Positions 1-9,279 of a DNA stretch of 21,089 nucleotides are shown here, in pieces; position 1 is the stretch's first letter; each line of letters starts with the position of its first letter. The notes under the pieces were generated by a model. That model was not told the DNA's origin. It searched no databases and was given only the letters and a program-made list of their open reading frames with translations. Position numbers and translations under genes: made by a program. Location of the stretch: contig JAYMTA010001223.1 in assembly GCA_036897625.1 (NCBI GenBank), forward strand, positions 1-21,089. Reading direction: 5' to 3'. This DNA is from Pelargonium cotyledonis (lineage: Eukaryota > Streptophyta > Magnoliopsida > Geraniales > Geraniaceae).

Positions 1-458
1 GTCGCAGGGTCCGGGTCATTGTGTGCCGCTGATCGTTGGTCTGGGAATGGTCCAGTTTGCTCCGAGGTCTTGTTGGGGATAGGCTTTGCTGAGGCCTTAT
101 CTCAATCGAGGAGTTTTTTCGTCTTGAAGGATACTAGGGTCGATAGGGCATTCTGAGAAGAGTGTTTTATTTAGTTTTGGACTTTAGTTTGTTGGGTTTT
201 GAATTTCCCTTCTCGTTGTTTGCGTTATTTCCGGTTTGCAGTACTTCTCCTTTTCACCCTATTGTACTTATATTTCCATGGAATAATATCTATTTTATTT
301 CCACTAAGAAAAAAGTTCTGGATCTGTTCCTAGGCGGCTCGCTCCGCATTCAAAAATTCATTGAGGCGGGTGTGGATGTAAATTGATGATGTGACGTTAC
401 TTAATTGGCCTTAATTTATTGAAAGGTCTCAACCAATAAATACAGAGAGTTTTATTTT
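1..458. other. unassigned AT-rich stretch, possibly a LINE 3' end
   Basis: The first 150 bases stay open in frame +1 until a TGA near 151-153, but I do not recognise the peptide. The rest is T-rich, contains short AATAATAT and TATTTTATTTCC runs, and reaches a short A-rich stretch (AAGAAAAAAG) near 306-315. That pattern resembles the 3' untranslated end of a plant LINE on the plus strand, but any 5' part lies outside the window, so no target duplication can be tested. The stretch from 320 to 449 holds no recognisable feature. The 74-aa open frame at 162-386 has no family features. Confidence 0.3.
450..458. repeat. left copy of MITE target-site duplication
   Basis: TTTTATTTT abuts the left end of the MITE and is repeated exactly at 894-902 at its right end. 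The 9-bp length is typical of Mutator-like transposases. Confidence 0.7.
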
Positions 459-893
459 GGGGAAATTACAGTTAGTCCATATGTACTTGCCGCATTTGAC
501 ACCTAGCCCCAACAACTTTCAAGCTTGACACTCAGCCTCTCAATACTTGGCAAAGTACTGTTCCGCCAATTAAATCTAACTGAAATACATTCTCTCTCCT
601 CACATGCATGACACATGCCTAATTATTTTTTAAAAATACCAATTTTATAGGGAGGTAGAGTTAGGGCATTAGGGTTTGTTTGGTTTTGTTTTATTTTTTA
701 ATTTTCTTTTATTCAACTTAAGGGCTTGTTTGGTTTCAAAAACTCAAAACTAGAATGGTATAGTGATCATTGTAAACAAAACTAACGGTGTTGTGGACGG
801 AACAATACTTTGCCTAATACTGGGGGCTGAGTGTCAAACTTAAAAGTTTTAAGGCTAGGTGTCAAAAATATATGAGCTTACTGTAATTTTCCC
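459..893. mobile_element. Mutator-like MITE with 9-bp target duplication
   Basis: The element starts with GGGGAAATTACAGT and ends with the inverse of GGGAAAATTACAGT. Its arms, about 459-566 and 796-893, are long imperfect inverted repeats sharing blocks such as TTTGACACCTAGCC, TTGACACTCAGCC and GGCAAAGTA. Directly outside the ends lie identical 9-bp flanks TTTTATTTT, at 450-458 and 894-902. Long terminal inverted repeats with a 9-bp duplication are the hallmark of the Mutator-like (MULE) superfamily. There is no coding capacity, so this is a non-autonomous MITE. The flanks are AT-only, which weakens the duplication slightly. Confidence 0.8.
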
Positions 894-917
894 TTTTATT
901 TTTCTCTTTTGCTTTTT

Positions 918-1851
918 TTTTTTACCGGAAAAGAAATAAAAAATTTCATCCCTCGGGAGATTGGTACAATAGCAGGGACAAGGAAAACTAAAGAAAACAA
1001 GAACGACAACAACAAAGAAAACATAACAACCAACCTAATCAAACCGACCTAAGAAACAAATAAAACCAAACCCTTGAAAGACCCTATTTCCCATATATCC
1101 CCCAAGACAAATAAGCCCTGCAGCTGAGATGGGGCCTGGACGAATTTATCCCCATCCGGACTCTAGAGTCGCCCGGACCATTCAAGTTTTCATTCGTTGA
1201 CGATGCACAATGATCCGGACTCTACGCCGCCAACTCCATGATCGATTACCCCATCAGCCTTGGCATCGGGGCCGAGGCCGTGTCGTCTTCAATCCATCCC
1301 CCCACTCCAGCTTCAACTGCAGCCGACCCCTCATCACCAGGACCTCCTACTCGTTTCCTCTTAAACACCACCGCAACCCTTCTTTGAGTCTCCGCCTCGT
1401 CTCTACCAACCACCCTAACCAGCCTACTCAACACCGCCTTATCCATCACATTGCCCACTCCCTGACAATTCCAGACCAAGACCCCCATCTTGACACACCA
1501 CAGATCAACGTCTCCACCCCCAGATCCGGCTCCGATTCAACAATACCGGAGCACAAAACACAGACCGTATAGAAACAACTGAACTAGAAACAACCGAGTA
1601 CCCGTACCTGGTATAGCCGCACCACCAGTCCGCCGTCACCTCAGGCTCCTCCTCTCTTCCACATTCCCCGCCCCAAAACGCAATTGTATCCACACACATG
1701 TGATCGAAAACTCTGTACCTCCACGCTTCTCTTCCTTCTTCGCCTTCTGCGCCGCCGAACACACGCCGACGAAACCCTAATACCAGCCTCCAAAAATCCT
1801 AGAACTCAGGGACCTCACAATAGAGCCAGACCGCTAAGACACTCTGCATTG
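918..1851 (-). mobile_element. LINE remnant, minus strand, with 16-bp target duplication
   Basis: On the minus strand the insert ends in a poly(A) tail, seen as the T run around 913-923. Outside it, TTCTCTTTTGCTTTTT occurs at 902-917 and again at 1852-1867; a 16-bp duplication next to a poly(A) tail is what target-primed reverse transcription leaves. A minus-strand frame beginning at 1488 reads MGVLVWNCQGVGN, which resembles the start of the apurinic-type endonuclease of plant LINE ORF2, including the conserved Asn. The frame then loses similarity, and no reverse transcriptase follows. The part from about 1200 down to 925 looks like a LINE 3' untranslated tail. I infer a 5'-truncated, internally deleted copy. 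Confidence 0.75.
1246..1488 (-). pseudogene. LINE ORF2 endonuclease start, broken
   Basis: This 80-residue minus-strand frame opens with MGVLVWNCQGVGN, matching the shape of the first strand of the exonuclease-endonuclease-phosphatase fold in plant LINE ORF2 (WNC-x-G-x-GN). The following leucine/valine-rich segment fits the next helix. After about residue 30 the sequence turns Gly/Glu/Arg-rich and no longer fits an endonuclease. None of the later catalytic blocks and no reverse transcriptase are present. An upstream 85-residue frame (1762-1505) may be a leftover of ORF1 or linker, but I could not assign it. Confidence 0.5.
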
Positions 1852-1867
1852 TTCTCTTTTGCTTTTT

Positions 1868-2106
1868 ATAACATTGAAAAAATAGAAGTTAATTTTTTGT
1901 TTTCCAACCATATATCACATACTTTATAAAATTATTTGTTTTAGCTATTGACTAGTTTTACAAACATGCCCTGAGTATCAAAGATACGAGACATTGGCTG
2001 CTACCCGTCCGTCCTAAGACATTCATATAAACACCACTCTCAATCAACGGACACGATCTACGTTAAGGTCATTAACTACATCGAGACCGTTACCTGTTTC
2101 CCGCAT
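1868..2106 (+). promoter_or_regulatory. NOP58 upstream region with TATA-like element
   Basis: This is the non-repetitive stretch between the LINE target duplication and the first leader exon of NOP58. A TATA-like TATAAA lies near 2026-2031, about 80-130 bases ahead of the telo-box cluster. I see no other element I can support. The promoter must be compact, because transposon sequence ends at 1867. Confidence 0.45.
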
Positions 2107-2161
2107 AAACCCTACAAAACCCTAGTCCGTGATTCTCATATTTCTCAGTGAGAAACCCTAA
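2107..2161 (+). promoter_or_regulatory. telo-box cluster of NOP58
   Basis: Three AAACCCTA-type telo-boxes occur within 55 bases, near 2107-2115, 2116-2125 and 2151-2161. Telo-boxes near the transcription start are a known feature of plant ribosomal-protein and ribosome-biogenesis genes. Their position just ahead of the leader exon fits that role. Confidence 0.65.
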
Positions 2162-2217
2162 CAGACAAGAGCTGTCATCACAGAGAACAAGCGCTTCAGT
2201 GGCAACCCTGCACCTTG

Positions 2218-2555
2218 GTCAGTTGCTTCTTACTCGTCTCATTCATTTTATTTTCTCTTTCGATTACTTTCGAATCCATTTTAAGCTCGTTGCTTTGATT
2301 TGATTGTATGCATAATCAGTCTCTTGACCCAGATGCTATCTCTAAAATCCTACTCTATAAACCCTATTGAACATCCTGCTAGGTGTCCTTGATAGTTCAA
2401 AACTCCCAGCTTTCCAATTATTTGTATTTATGTGCAAACCATATAATTCACATGTTTGTGGGTCTCCCAGTTTTTTACCGTTGGGTTTTGTGAGAGGTTG
2501 TGTGGAGGTTCTGTATGACAATTGGTGTGTTTAAAGAGTTATTATTTTATTGCAG
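2218..2555 (+). other. NOP58 5' leader intron
   Basis: A donor (CCTTG followed by GTCAGT) at 2218 and an acceptor (TTTTATTGCAG) ending at 2555 define a 338-base intron in the 5' untranslated region. The leader resumes for 21 bases before the ATG at 2577. Leader introns are common in highly expressed plant housekeeping genes. The call rests on splice signals and AT-rich composition only. Confidence 0.6.
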
Positions 2556-2576
2556 GGGTAATTGAAAAGCTGAAGA

Positions 2577-5500
2577 ATGCTTGTTCTGTTCGAGACTCCG
2601 GCGGGCTTTGCCCTGTTCAAAGTGTTGGATGAGGGGAAACTTTCCAAAGTTGAGGTATTGTTTGCTTCTAATTTTGTTTCTGTCTGTTGGGTTTCCAGGA
2701 AAATTTGAAGCTAGTTCTGAATTGGGGAAAAGTTGTTCCATTTCACTTGCGTACTCTGAAGAATTGTGTTGTCTCTGTTTTATGTTCAGACAAGTTACTA
2801 TTGCATCTCTTAGAAATATGTTAGCAATTCTTTCATTTGTACTTTGTAGAACTTGTTTATCTCATGAGGAAATTTGCATTTGCATTGATCCAGGATCTGT
2901 CAAAGGAATTTGCTAGTCCAGATTCAGCTAGAAAGGTATCTTATTCCTACCCTCTACATATTTGCACTATTGTTATCTGTTTTAGTGAATTAGAACCTAA
3001 TTATGTTTTTTTTGGATGAACGTATAAGATGCTAAAATTCAGCTTTGATCACATTGTTGACAGCATGTGTAGAGTGTTGAATGTGCTTACCTTTTCCTCT
3101 TATAATTAGCAGTATCAGAATCGTTGAAATATGTGTCTAATATTTTTTGCCTGCTAAAATTAGGTTGTCAAGCTGAAAGGTTTTAACAAATTTGATAATA
3201 CATCCGATGCTTTGCAAGCAACAACGCTTTTGATTGATAGCAAACCAAGCAAAGGTCTGCGCAAGTTTTTGCGTGCCCACTGTGAGGGCGAGACACTGGC
3301 TGTGTATGACTCCAAACTTGGGAATGCGATTAAGGAAAAACTGGTTAGCTAATCCTCTAGATCCTTCTGAATTATCACATTATAGGCTTCACTGTTGACC
3401 CCTTATTTAATCTCATTAAAGTTGAACTTATATTCTCTGGTAGAAAATTGAATGCGTTCACAACAATAATGTCATGGAGTTGATGAGAGGTATAAGAAGC
3501 CAATTGACAGAACTCATTTCTGGTTTGGGTGTTCAAGATTTGGCTCCAATGAGCTTGGGTTTATCCCATAGCCTTTCCAGATATAAGCTGAAGTTCAGTG
3601 CTGATAAGGTTTGCTTTATATCTAATTGTGATTTTCCTTTTTGCTTTTGCCTTTATGTTCTTTAATCTCTACAATAGATAGAGATATTATTTTCTTAGTG
3701 TTAGGACCACTTTCTTTCACATAACTACATTGTTTGGCAAATAGGAAAATGTGAACATTAACCCTGTGTTCATTCTCGTATTTGGCTAAGGAATGAGCTA
3801 TTCTGTTTTATCCAATTTTAAAAAACTGCCAGCTGAGATCTGAGAACTTCATTGTATTATGCTCATAAACTGCTTGGAATGTGGACTAATTTCTCAAAGA
3901 TCTACCTTATTATTTTGATAGGTGAAACCTGGTTGATGTATAGTTGGCTGTATTGTGAGAAGATATTCTGATTTTCATTGGAAGATTTGGCTTAAGAGGC
4001 AATAGTTAATTAATTCTTCATATGATTATGTACTAGAGTTTGATATATAGGCTATTGTTTTTAGGTTGATACAATGATCATCCAGGCCATTGGTTTGTTG
4101 GATGATCTGGATAAAGAGCTGAACACATATGCAATGAGAGTTCGAGAATGGTATGGCTGGCATTTTCCAGAGCTTGCAAAGATTGTCCAGGACAACATCC
4201 AGTATGCCAAGGCAGTAAAGCTTATGGGTTACCGTGTAAATGCTGCTAAGCTTGATTTCTCTGAGGTAGACATCTAATATGCCTTTTGCATTCATGTTGA
4301 TAATGCAAAGTTCTCTTTTCTCATGTTATGGTAATGATTAGTATTTAGTGGAGATCGCACTGATCGTCAAGAGTGAAGATTATGATCATGAGTGCTCATT
4401 CACTTTCTTTTGTCCATATTTTCTTTGTATAGATACTGGAAGAAGAGGTAGAGACTGAGTTGAAAGAGGCAGCTGTGATATCCATGGGTACTGAAGTTAG
4501 TGATCTCGATTTAGAAAATATTCGCGATCTCTGTGATCAAGTTCTGTCTCTTGCTGAGTACAGAGCTCAACTCTATGACTATCTAAAAAGCAGGATGAAT
4601 ACCATTGCCCCTAATTTGACTGCTCTAGTGGGAGAGCTTGTCGGGGCTCGCCTGATTGCTCATGGAGGTAGCTTGATAAATCTCGCAAAGCAACCTGGGA
4701 GCACTGTCCAGATTCTTGGTGCAGAAAAGGCCCTATTCAGAGCTCTGAAGACAAAGCATGCAACTCCTAAATACGGTCTTATTTACCATGCATCTTTGAT
4801 TGGTCAGGCAGCACCAAAGCATAAAGGGAAAATTTCGCGATCACTTGCTGCTAAAACAGCGTTGGCAATTCGATGTGATGCTCTTGGAGATGGCCAAGAT
4901 AACACAATGGGTCTGGAGAATCGAGCAAAGGTACCCCATGCCTTTGTGTGTAGTTCTAATACCCATTTTTTGGTTTGATTTCACTGTTTTTTTTTTCATT
5001 AACATAACTATTTGTGTAGCTTGAAGCGCGCTTGAGGAATCTTGAAGGGAAAGAGTTGGGTCGATCTGCTGGTTCAGCTAAAGGCAAACCTAAGATTGAA
5101 GCTTATGACAAAGATAGGAAGAATGGGCCTGGGGCATTGATAAGTGCTGCCAAGGTTTGGCATCATTTGTTTTTTTTCATTCAATCTCAATAAAAATGAA
5201 ACCCTTGTTGCAGCTACTTATTAACTTTGGTGTGCTGTGCTGTGTAGACCTACAACCCATCAGCAGATTCCACTTTGGGCCAAACGGTTGGAAATGTGAA
5301 TGATACAGTCCCAAAGAAGGTGGACGAAGAACAGAAGAAAGATAAGAAGAAAAAGAAAAAGAAATCTGAAGAGGAGGCAGTTGTGCCGGTTGATGGAAAT
5401 GGGACTACAGAAGCAGAATCTGAAGAAGTGGCACGAAAAGAAAAGAAGAAAAAGAAAAAACAAAGAGACGAAGGATCAGAGGTGCAGGATGAAGCCAAGA

Positions 5501-5607
5501 ATGTTGAAGGGAAAAAGAAGAAAAGGAAGCACGTAGAAGAAGATGAAGAAGCAGACATGTCGACCAAGAAGAAGGAAAAGAAGAAAAAGAAAAAAAGTGA
5601 TGATTGA
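2577..5607 (+). CDS. NOP58: NOP58/NOP5, box C/D snoRNP core protein
   Basis: Coding exons: 2577-2654, 2894-2935, 3164-3343, 3444-3608, 4065-4265, 4433-4930, 5020-5154 and 5248-5607 (1659 nt, 552 aa). All junctions are GT-AG and all introns lie between codons. The start [16 protein letters not shown] is the family's N-terminus. NOP5NT spans about residues 2-66, the NOSIC segment about 160-212 and the Nop domain about 250-398. The Nop domain contains [20 protein letters not shown] (from residue 278), GAEKALF near 318, and [18 protein letters not shown]. The tail, from about residue 434, is a lysine/glutamate (KKE/D) repeat. In the nucleolus NOP58 bridges fibrillarin and the L7Ae-type protein on C/D guide RNAs for rRNA 2'-O-methylation. 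Length is near the usual 530-550 aa and no damage is seen. Telo-boxes upstream suggest growth-linked expression. Confidence 0.96.
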
Positions 5608-6423
5608 GAAGAGTTTTGAAGTTGTGTTCTGATTATAGGTTGGCATCCCAACAATATTGGGTAATTTAGATCATGAGGCATAGTATTGTAAAATGTGTTG
5701 TGGATGGATGATCTTTACTTTAGCTTGAAGTATGGGATTTATTAACTTATTTTTTGAGTACTTGTGGAAGATTTTGGTCTTGTAAAGATTCAGTCTCTTA
5801 TGCAATTTTGAACTAAACATAATATCTATTTCTCAATAATTCGAGGGTTGTGTAATTGTGGAAGATGTTGGTTTTGTGGGTCGTGCCATCAAAAGCAATG
5901 AATTCTCACAATTACAAAATTGAAAGTATAAAGCCATTGTTTCTAAACGCATTATTAAAAACAAAATACAAAATGGTTCTAGCGTATCATCCATAATCAA
6001 GCCGATGTTTCAAATAGAATAATTTAAGGAATTTATACAATATTCTAGATCTCGTCGGAGCATATACGCGTTGTCGTTCTCCAGTAACTTTCACAGTCTA
6101 CATATGTGATTCACACAAACACTTCTAAACATGAAGTACACATTAAATGAAGACATATATGTGACACGAAAATTCACACTTGTTGAGAGAATAAGTGAAT
6201 TCGGCTTAACATAATACTATTCGCAAGCATGTGAATTTGAGTGAGAACAACTTTTACCTCAAATCCTAAGAGTTAATTATCGTGACAACTTCTTGATTAT
6301 GATTAGTGGAGGAAAGGTAAGAATTACATGAATTGAATATGGACATATGTGATTTAAAGGAGTTTTAAACTTGGTCGTTTAGTGAACAAGAAGCAGATCC
6401 CGTCTAATGCAAGTCAAATTGTG
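5608..6423. other. NOP58 3' region and featureless intergenic DNA
   Basis: The T-rich, AT-rich sequence after the stop probably holds the NOP58 3' untranslated region, with cleavage likely somewhere in 5690-5830; no single poly(A) signal stands out. A GTGGAAGAT...TTGTGG-like phrase occurs twice (near 5764 and 5858). From about 5850 to 6420 I see no coding sequence, no repeat arms and no RNA gene. Confidence 0.5.
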
Positions 6424-6493
6424 TGCATGCATCAGTATGACCCAAACTGGGTCAATCAAATAAGTGGTGCTTGCACTGAACTAATTATAAATA
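6424..6493 (+). promoter_or_regulatory. promoter-like block with no gene behind it
   Basis: In 70 bases there is an RY-type motif TGCATGCA (6424-6431), a perfect 7-bp inverted repeat TGACCCA-AAC-TGGGTCA (6438-6454) and a TATAAATA box (6486-6493). No convincing open frame follows; about 180 bases on, the Mutator-like element begins. It may be the remains of a promoter cut off from its gene, or a chance grouping. Confidence 0.25.
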
Positions 6494-6549
6494 GGATAGC
6501 GTTACCCTACAATAATCCAAATAGTTATGTATCATCTCAAAAATAAGAA

Positions 6550-6640
6550 AACAGTGGTGGCGCAGTTAGTTAATCCAGGTGCAGTAAGGTTCCAAAAGTT
6601 TTGCCTCTTTTCTAGACACCCTTTAGGCCGTTGCAAAAAA
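6550..6640 (+). repeat. possible tRNA-derived SINE head
   Basis: The sequence GTGGTGGCGCAGTTAGTTAA near 6553 closely fits the pol III A-box (TGGCNNAGTNGG, last position off by one). About 30 bases on, GGTTCCAAAAG is a poor match to the B-box GGTTCGANNCC. The order and spacing are tRNA-like, but I see no tRNA fold, no body and no 3' tail. A decayed SINE is possible; confidence is low. Confidence 0.25.
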
Positions 6641-6673
6641 GGATTTTGGCACCTTTCTGTATATATAAAAAAA

Positions 6674-7010
6674 GGAATAAGTACCCCTGTAGTTCCTGTA
6701 CTATCCAGTTTGTTCTCACGAGATCCCTTTACTTTGTTTTGTTCCCACTAGGTAGTAGTAGGGCAATTATTATGACCGCGAGATACTTTCCATCTATTTG
6801 GCTAACGGTGCCGTCAAGTCTGGGTTACGTGGCAAGAATTTGAATTTCTCCTATGCCACGTCATCAAACCAACTCCAGCTCATATGATGACGTGTATTAG
6901 TCATTAACTCCGTACCTTACTTTGTTCCTGCGAGATCATAGTATCGCACATCTCATTCCCGCGAGGTCCATTCCGTTAAATTACTGACGGAATCCGTTAA
7001 AACTAACTAA
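6674..7010 (+). repeat. left terminal inverted repeat
   Basis: Left arm of the Mutator-like element, pairing with 8943-9279. It ends near the CTAACTAAC motif. Towards its inner edge it carries TTCCGTTAA...TGACGGA...CCGTTAA, also found in other elements of the window. Confidence 0.85.
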
Positions 7011-7323
7011 CGAAGTTAGTTTTATATACAAAAAATAATTAAAAATTGTGTTTTTACCATTTTGCCCTTTAAACTTTTCATTTTTTTAAATGTTTTTACC
7101 ATATCTCCTATTTCCTCTATCCTCTCTCTCTCCTCTCTCCTCTCTTTACTGATATTTAGCTATGAATTTTCTAGTGTAGAAACCTAAGCTATCAAGTTTT
7201 CCGCGACAACCACAATCAAACAAAAAAAGACAAATAGTCATGGAGCACCTGCACAAACTAACACTTCATTTTAAAGGGAAAAATAGTGAAAAAAACATAT
7301 TTTTTAAATTAATTTTAGTATAT
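7011..7323. other. AT-rich spacer inside the Mutator-like element
   Basis: This non-coding stretch between the left arm and the LINE-like insertion holds a CT-rich microsatellite (about 7110-7147, CTCTCTCTCC type). No open frame or gene fragment is recognisable, so there is no sign of a captured host gene here. Confidence 0.5.
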
Positions 7324-8942
7324 AAAACAAATCCCGTCATATAATTTTTTTTCAAATTTATCGTTATCTTCAAAAAATTGTTATCTCATATAATAAAAAA
7401 TATATAAAAAAAAACTAACTAATTGAGCTACACAACTCGTGGTCATTTCCCGCTCCTGTGCGTGCTTAGGGTTAGTATAGCGGTGAGTAGCGGCGACGGC
7501 GTGCAGTGAAGGCAGATCGAGCAGTTCGACGGGGGTTGTGTTGGGTGGCGAATGCGCTTTCATCGGCAGATCTGTGCGACGTGGGGCGGTGTTTCAGCGA
7601 GAAGATCAGCGGTGGGTTCTGGTAAGGCGATGGCTCAGAGGGAGGTTGAGTTGGAGAGAGGGCTGGAGTTGCTGTCCATTGGGTGTGAAGAAGAAGGGAG
7701 AGTTGAGGTAGAGGTGCAGGAGATCGGAGAGGAGGGAGATGGAGTCCCGAAATGGAGGTTTGTGGGTCAGTTTTTGACCCAATCCATGGTGAACTTTGAT
7801 GCGATGCGGTATCAAATGGCGTCAGTGTGGAAGATGACTGCATAGATGAGGATGGAAGAGGTTGTGGATGCCAGACTTGCGGGATTTGAACAGTTGTTCA
7901 TTTTTGAGTTCTACCATGAATCGGATGTTCAGAGGGTTGTGGAGGGGGGACCTTGGTCCTTCAATCACAATGCACTAAATTGGAAAACTGTTGTCGCCAG
8001 GAGAGATACCGGCGAAGGTTGAACTGTTTCAACTCCGTATGTGGGTTCAACTGCATGACCTATCGGAGGGGTTTCGTATGGAGCGGTTCTGCAAGAGTAT
8101 TGGGGACCACATTGGTACTTATATTGAGATGGATTCGGGAAGCTTTACCTGTAACTGAACGTTCTACATAAGGATTAGGGTGGCAATTGACGTCCGCTTG
8201 CCTCTTAAGCGGCGTTGGCGGGTTCAAGCGGTGGGAGGGGCGTGGTCCTGGATCACGTTCAGGTATGAACGACTCCCTAACTTCTGCTTTTACTGTGGTG
8301 TTTTGGGGCATAAACATTTGTTATGCTAAGAGCGGATCAAGCAGCCGAACGTGGGACCGGAGAGAACGTATGAAGTGTGGTTGAGGGTGGCAGGACGATG
8401 GGCAAGCGGGTTTGTTGGGGCTCGGTGGCTGAGGGATGAAAACCGGGGCTCGGATTCGGGGTTCCCATGGAAACATGGAGGCCTATTTCTGAGAAGGTGT
8501 TGAGAGATGAAGAGGAAGAGGTTGGGGTCACGATAGTGGATGAAAAGAGGCGCAGGATTTCTGGAAAGGAGGTGCACATGGGGGTGGAAACAACGAAAGC
8601 GGACCAAGCTGAAGTGGTCCGCCCGAGAGAGTAGTTGGGAAGCGTGTAGGCTCCAGGGGGGACTGGGGTCCAGTCTTTGGGAGGTAGCCTTTGATAGACG
8701 GCTGGAGTCTCGCGATTAAGACTCTAGTTTGTCAGGTGCTGATTAGCTATTTTAGGTTTTTCAGTTGTTTTTTGGTGATGTTTTGCTCGTGGTTTTTTCG
8801 ATCAGCGATTTAGGGTCCATTGTTTTGTACTTCCAAATGTTTGCCTGGTCTCGAGTTTCAGTTCTGCTAGGCTGTAACTTCAGTTATCTTCAATAATAAT
8901 CTTTGGATTGTTTGGTTCAAGAAAAAAAAACAAATCCTGTCA
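7324..8942 (+). mobile_element. ORF1-only LINE nested in the Mutator-like element
   Basis: The 16-bp flanks AAAACAAATCCCGTCA (7324-7339) and AAAACAAATCCTGTCA (8927-8942) match at 15 of 16, and the right copy follows a poly(A) run (8922-8930). Between them lie a broken ORF1 (DUF4283 plus zinc knuckle) and a T-rich 3' tail ending in CAATAATAATCTTTGG. No endonuclease or reverse transcriptase lies between ORF1 and the tail. I infer insertion of a LINE copy right at the inner edge of the right terminal repeat. The first 90 bases (7340-7430) are AT-rich and may not be LINE, so the true 5' junction is uncertain. Confidence 0.65.
7630..8436 (+). pseudogene. LINE ORF1 (DUF4283 + CCHC zinc knuckle), broken
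   Basis: The frame from ATG 7630 gives PKWRFVGQFLTQSMVNFDAM and, past an in-frame TAG at 7843-7845, FEQLFIFEFYHESDVQRVVE then GGPWSF, the typical DUF4283 pattern. Near 8010 the reading shifts frame and continues as MWVQLHDLSEGFRMERFCKS. Another stop (TGA, about 8156-8158) precedes FYIRIRVAIDVRLPLKRRW. The zinc knuckle FCFYCGVLGHKHLLC keeps all four ligands (C-x2-C-x4-H-x4-C, 8284-8325) but is followed by TAA. The block TYEVWLRVAGR near 8370 matches the segment after the knuckle in this family. ORF1 proteins of this kind bind LINE RNA. At least three stops and one frameshift make it non-functional. Confidence 0.75.
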
Positions 8943-9279
8943 GTTAGTTATGCTTGACGGATTTCATTAGTGACTTAACGGAATAGACCTCGCGGAAACG
9001 AGATGTGCAATACTATGATCTCGCAGGAACAAAGTAAAGTACGTGAGTAATGACTAATACACGTCACCATATGAGCTGGAGTTGGTTTGATGACGTGGCA
9101 TGGGAGGAATTCAAATTCTTGCCACGTAACCCAGACTTGACGTCACTGTTAGCCAAATAGATGGAAAGTATCTCGCGGTCATAATAATTGCCCTACTATG
9201 ACCCAGTGAGAACAAAACAAAGTAGAGCGACTCTGCGGGAACAAATTAGATAGTACAAGAACCCTGAGGTACTTATCCC
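8943..9279 (-). repeat. right terminal inverted repeat
   Basis: Inverted partner of 6674-7010 and of the same length. It starts at GTTAGTTA and ends in CTTATCCC. Differences from the left arm are scattered substitutions and one- or two-base indels, so the two arms have diverged since insertion. Confidence 0.85.

Larger units (their letters stand above)
6674..9279. mobile_element. Mutator-like element with 337-bp inverted terminal repeats
   Basis: Two arms of equal length, 6674-7010 and 8943-9279, are inverted copies of each other at high identity. They begin GGAATAAGTACC and GGGATAAGTACC. Shared blocks include GGGCAATTATTATGACCGCG, TCTGGGTTACGTGGCAAGAA and CAAACCAACTCCAGCTCATA. Outside the ends, 6665-6673 (ATAAAAAAA) and 9280-9288 (nine A) match at 8 of 9, which fits a Mutator-type duplication but is low complexity. 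No transposase is present. The interior holds a 0.3-kb spacer and a LINE-like insertion. Without that insertion the element would be about 1.0 kb. The right end lies 294 bases ahead of the RPL30 start codon. Confidence 0.82.

Noticed and set aside
162-386. 74-residue plus-strand open frame
   Set aside because: Hydrophobic composition follows from the T-rich DNA; there is no convincing start context or similarity.
1210-1572. 120-residue plus-strand open frame rich in Pro, His, Ser and Thr
   Set aside because: It runs antisense through the minus-strand LINE relic and has no domain or signal; treated as a shadow.
2655-4432. intronic snoRNA in NOP58, as known for animal NOP58 genes
   Set aside because: I searched the introns by eye for RTGATGA followed 60-100 bases later by CTGA with a closing stem; only degenerate hits in the wrong order or spacing appeared.
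5250-5681. 143-residue minus-strand open frame rich in Ser and Phe
   Set aside because: It is the exact antisense of the AAG/AAA/GAA-rich last exon of NOP58; low-complexity purine runs on one strand always give long Ser/Phe frames on the other.
7472-7843. minus-strand frames of 69-123 residues
   Set aside because: They are antisense to the broken LINE ORF1 and show only Pro/Ser/Leu-rich low-complexity sequence.
6674-9279. LTR retrotransposon with 337-bp LTRs
   Set aside because: The two long repeats are inverted, not direct, and there is no gag-pol, primer-binding site or polypurine tract at the right places.
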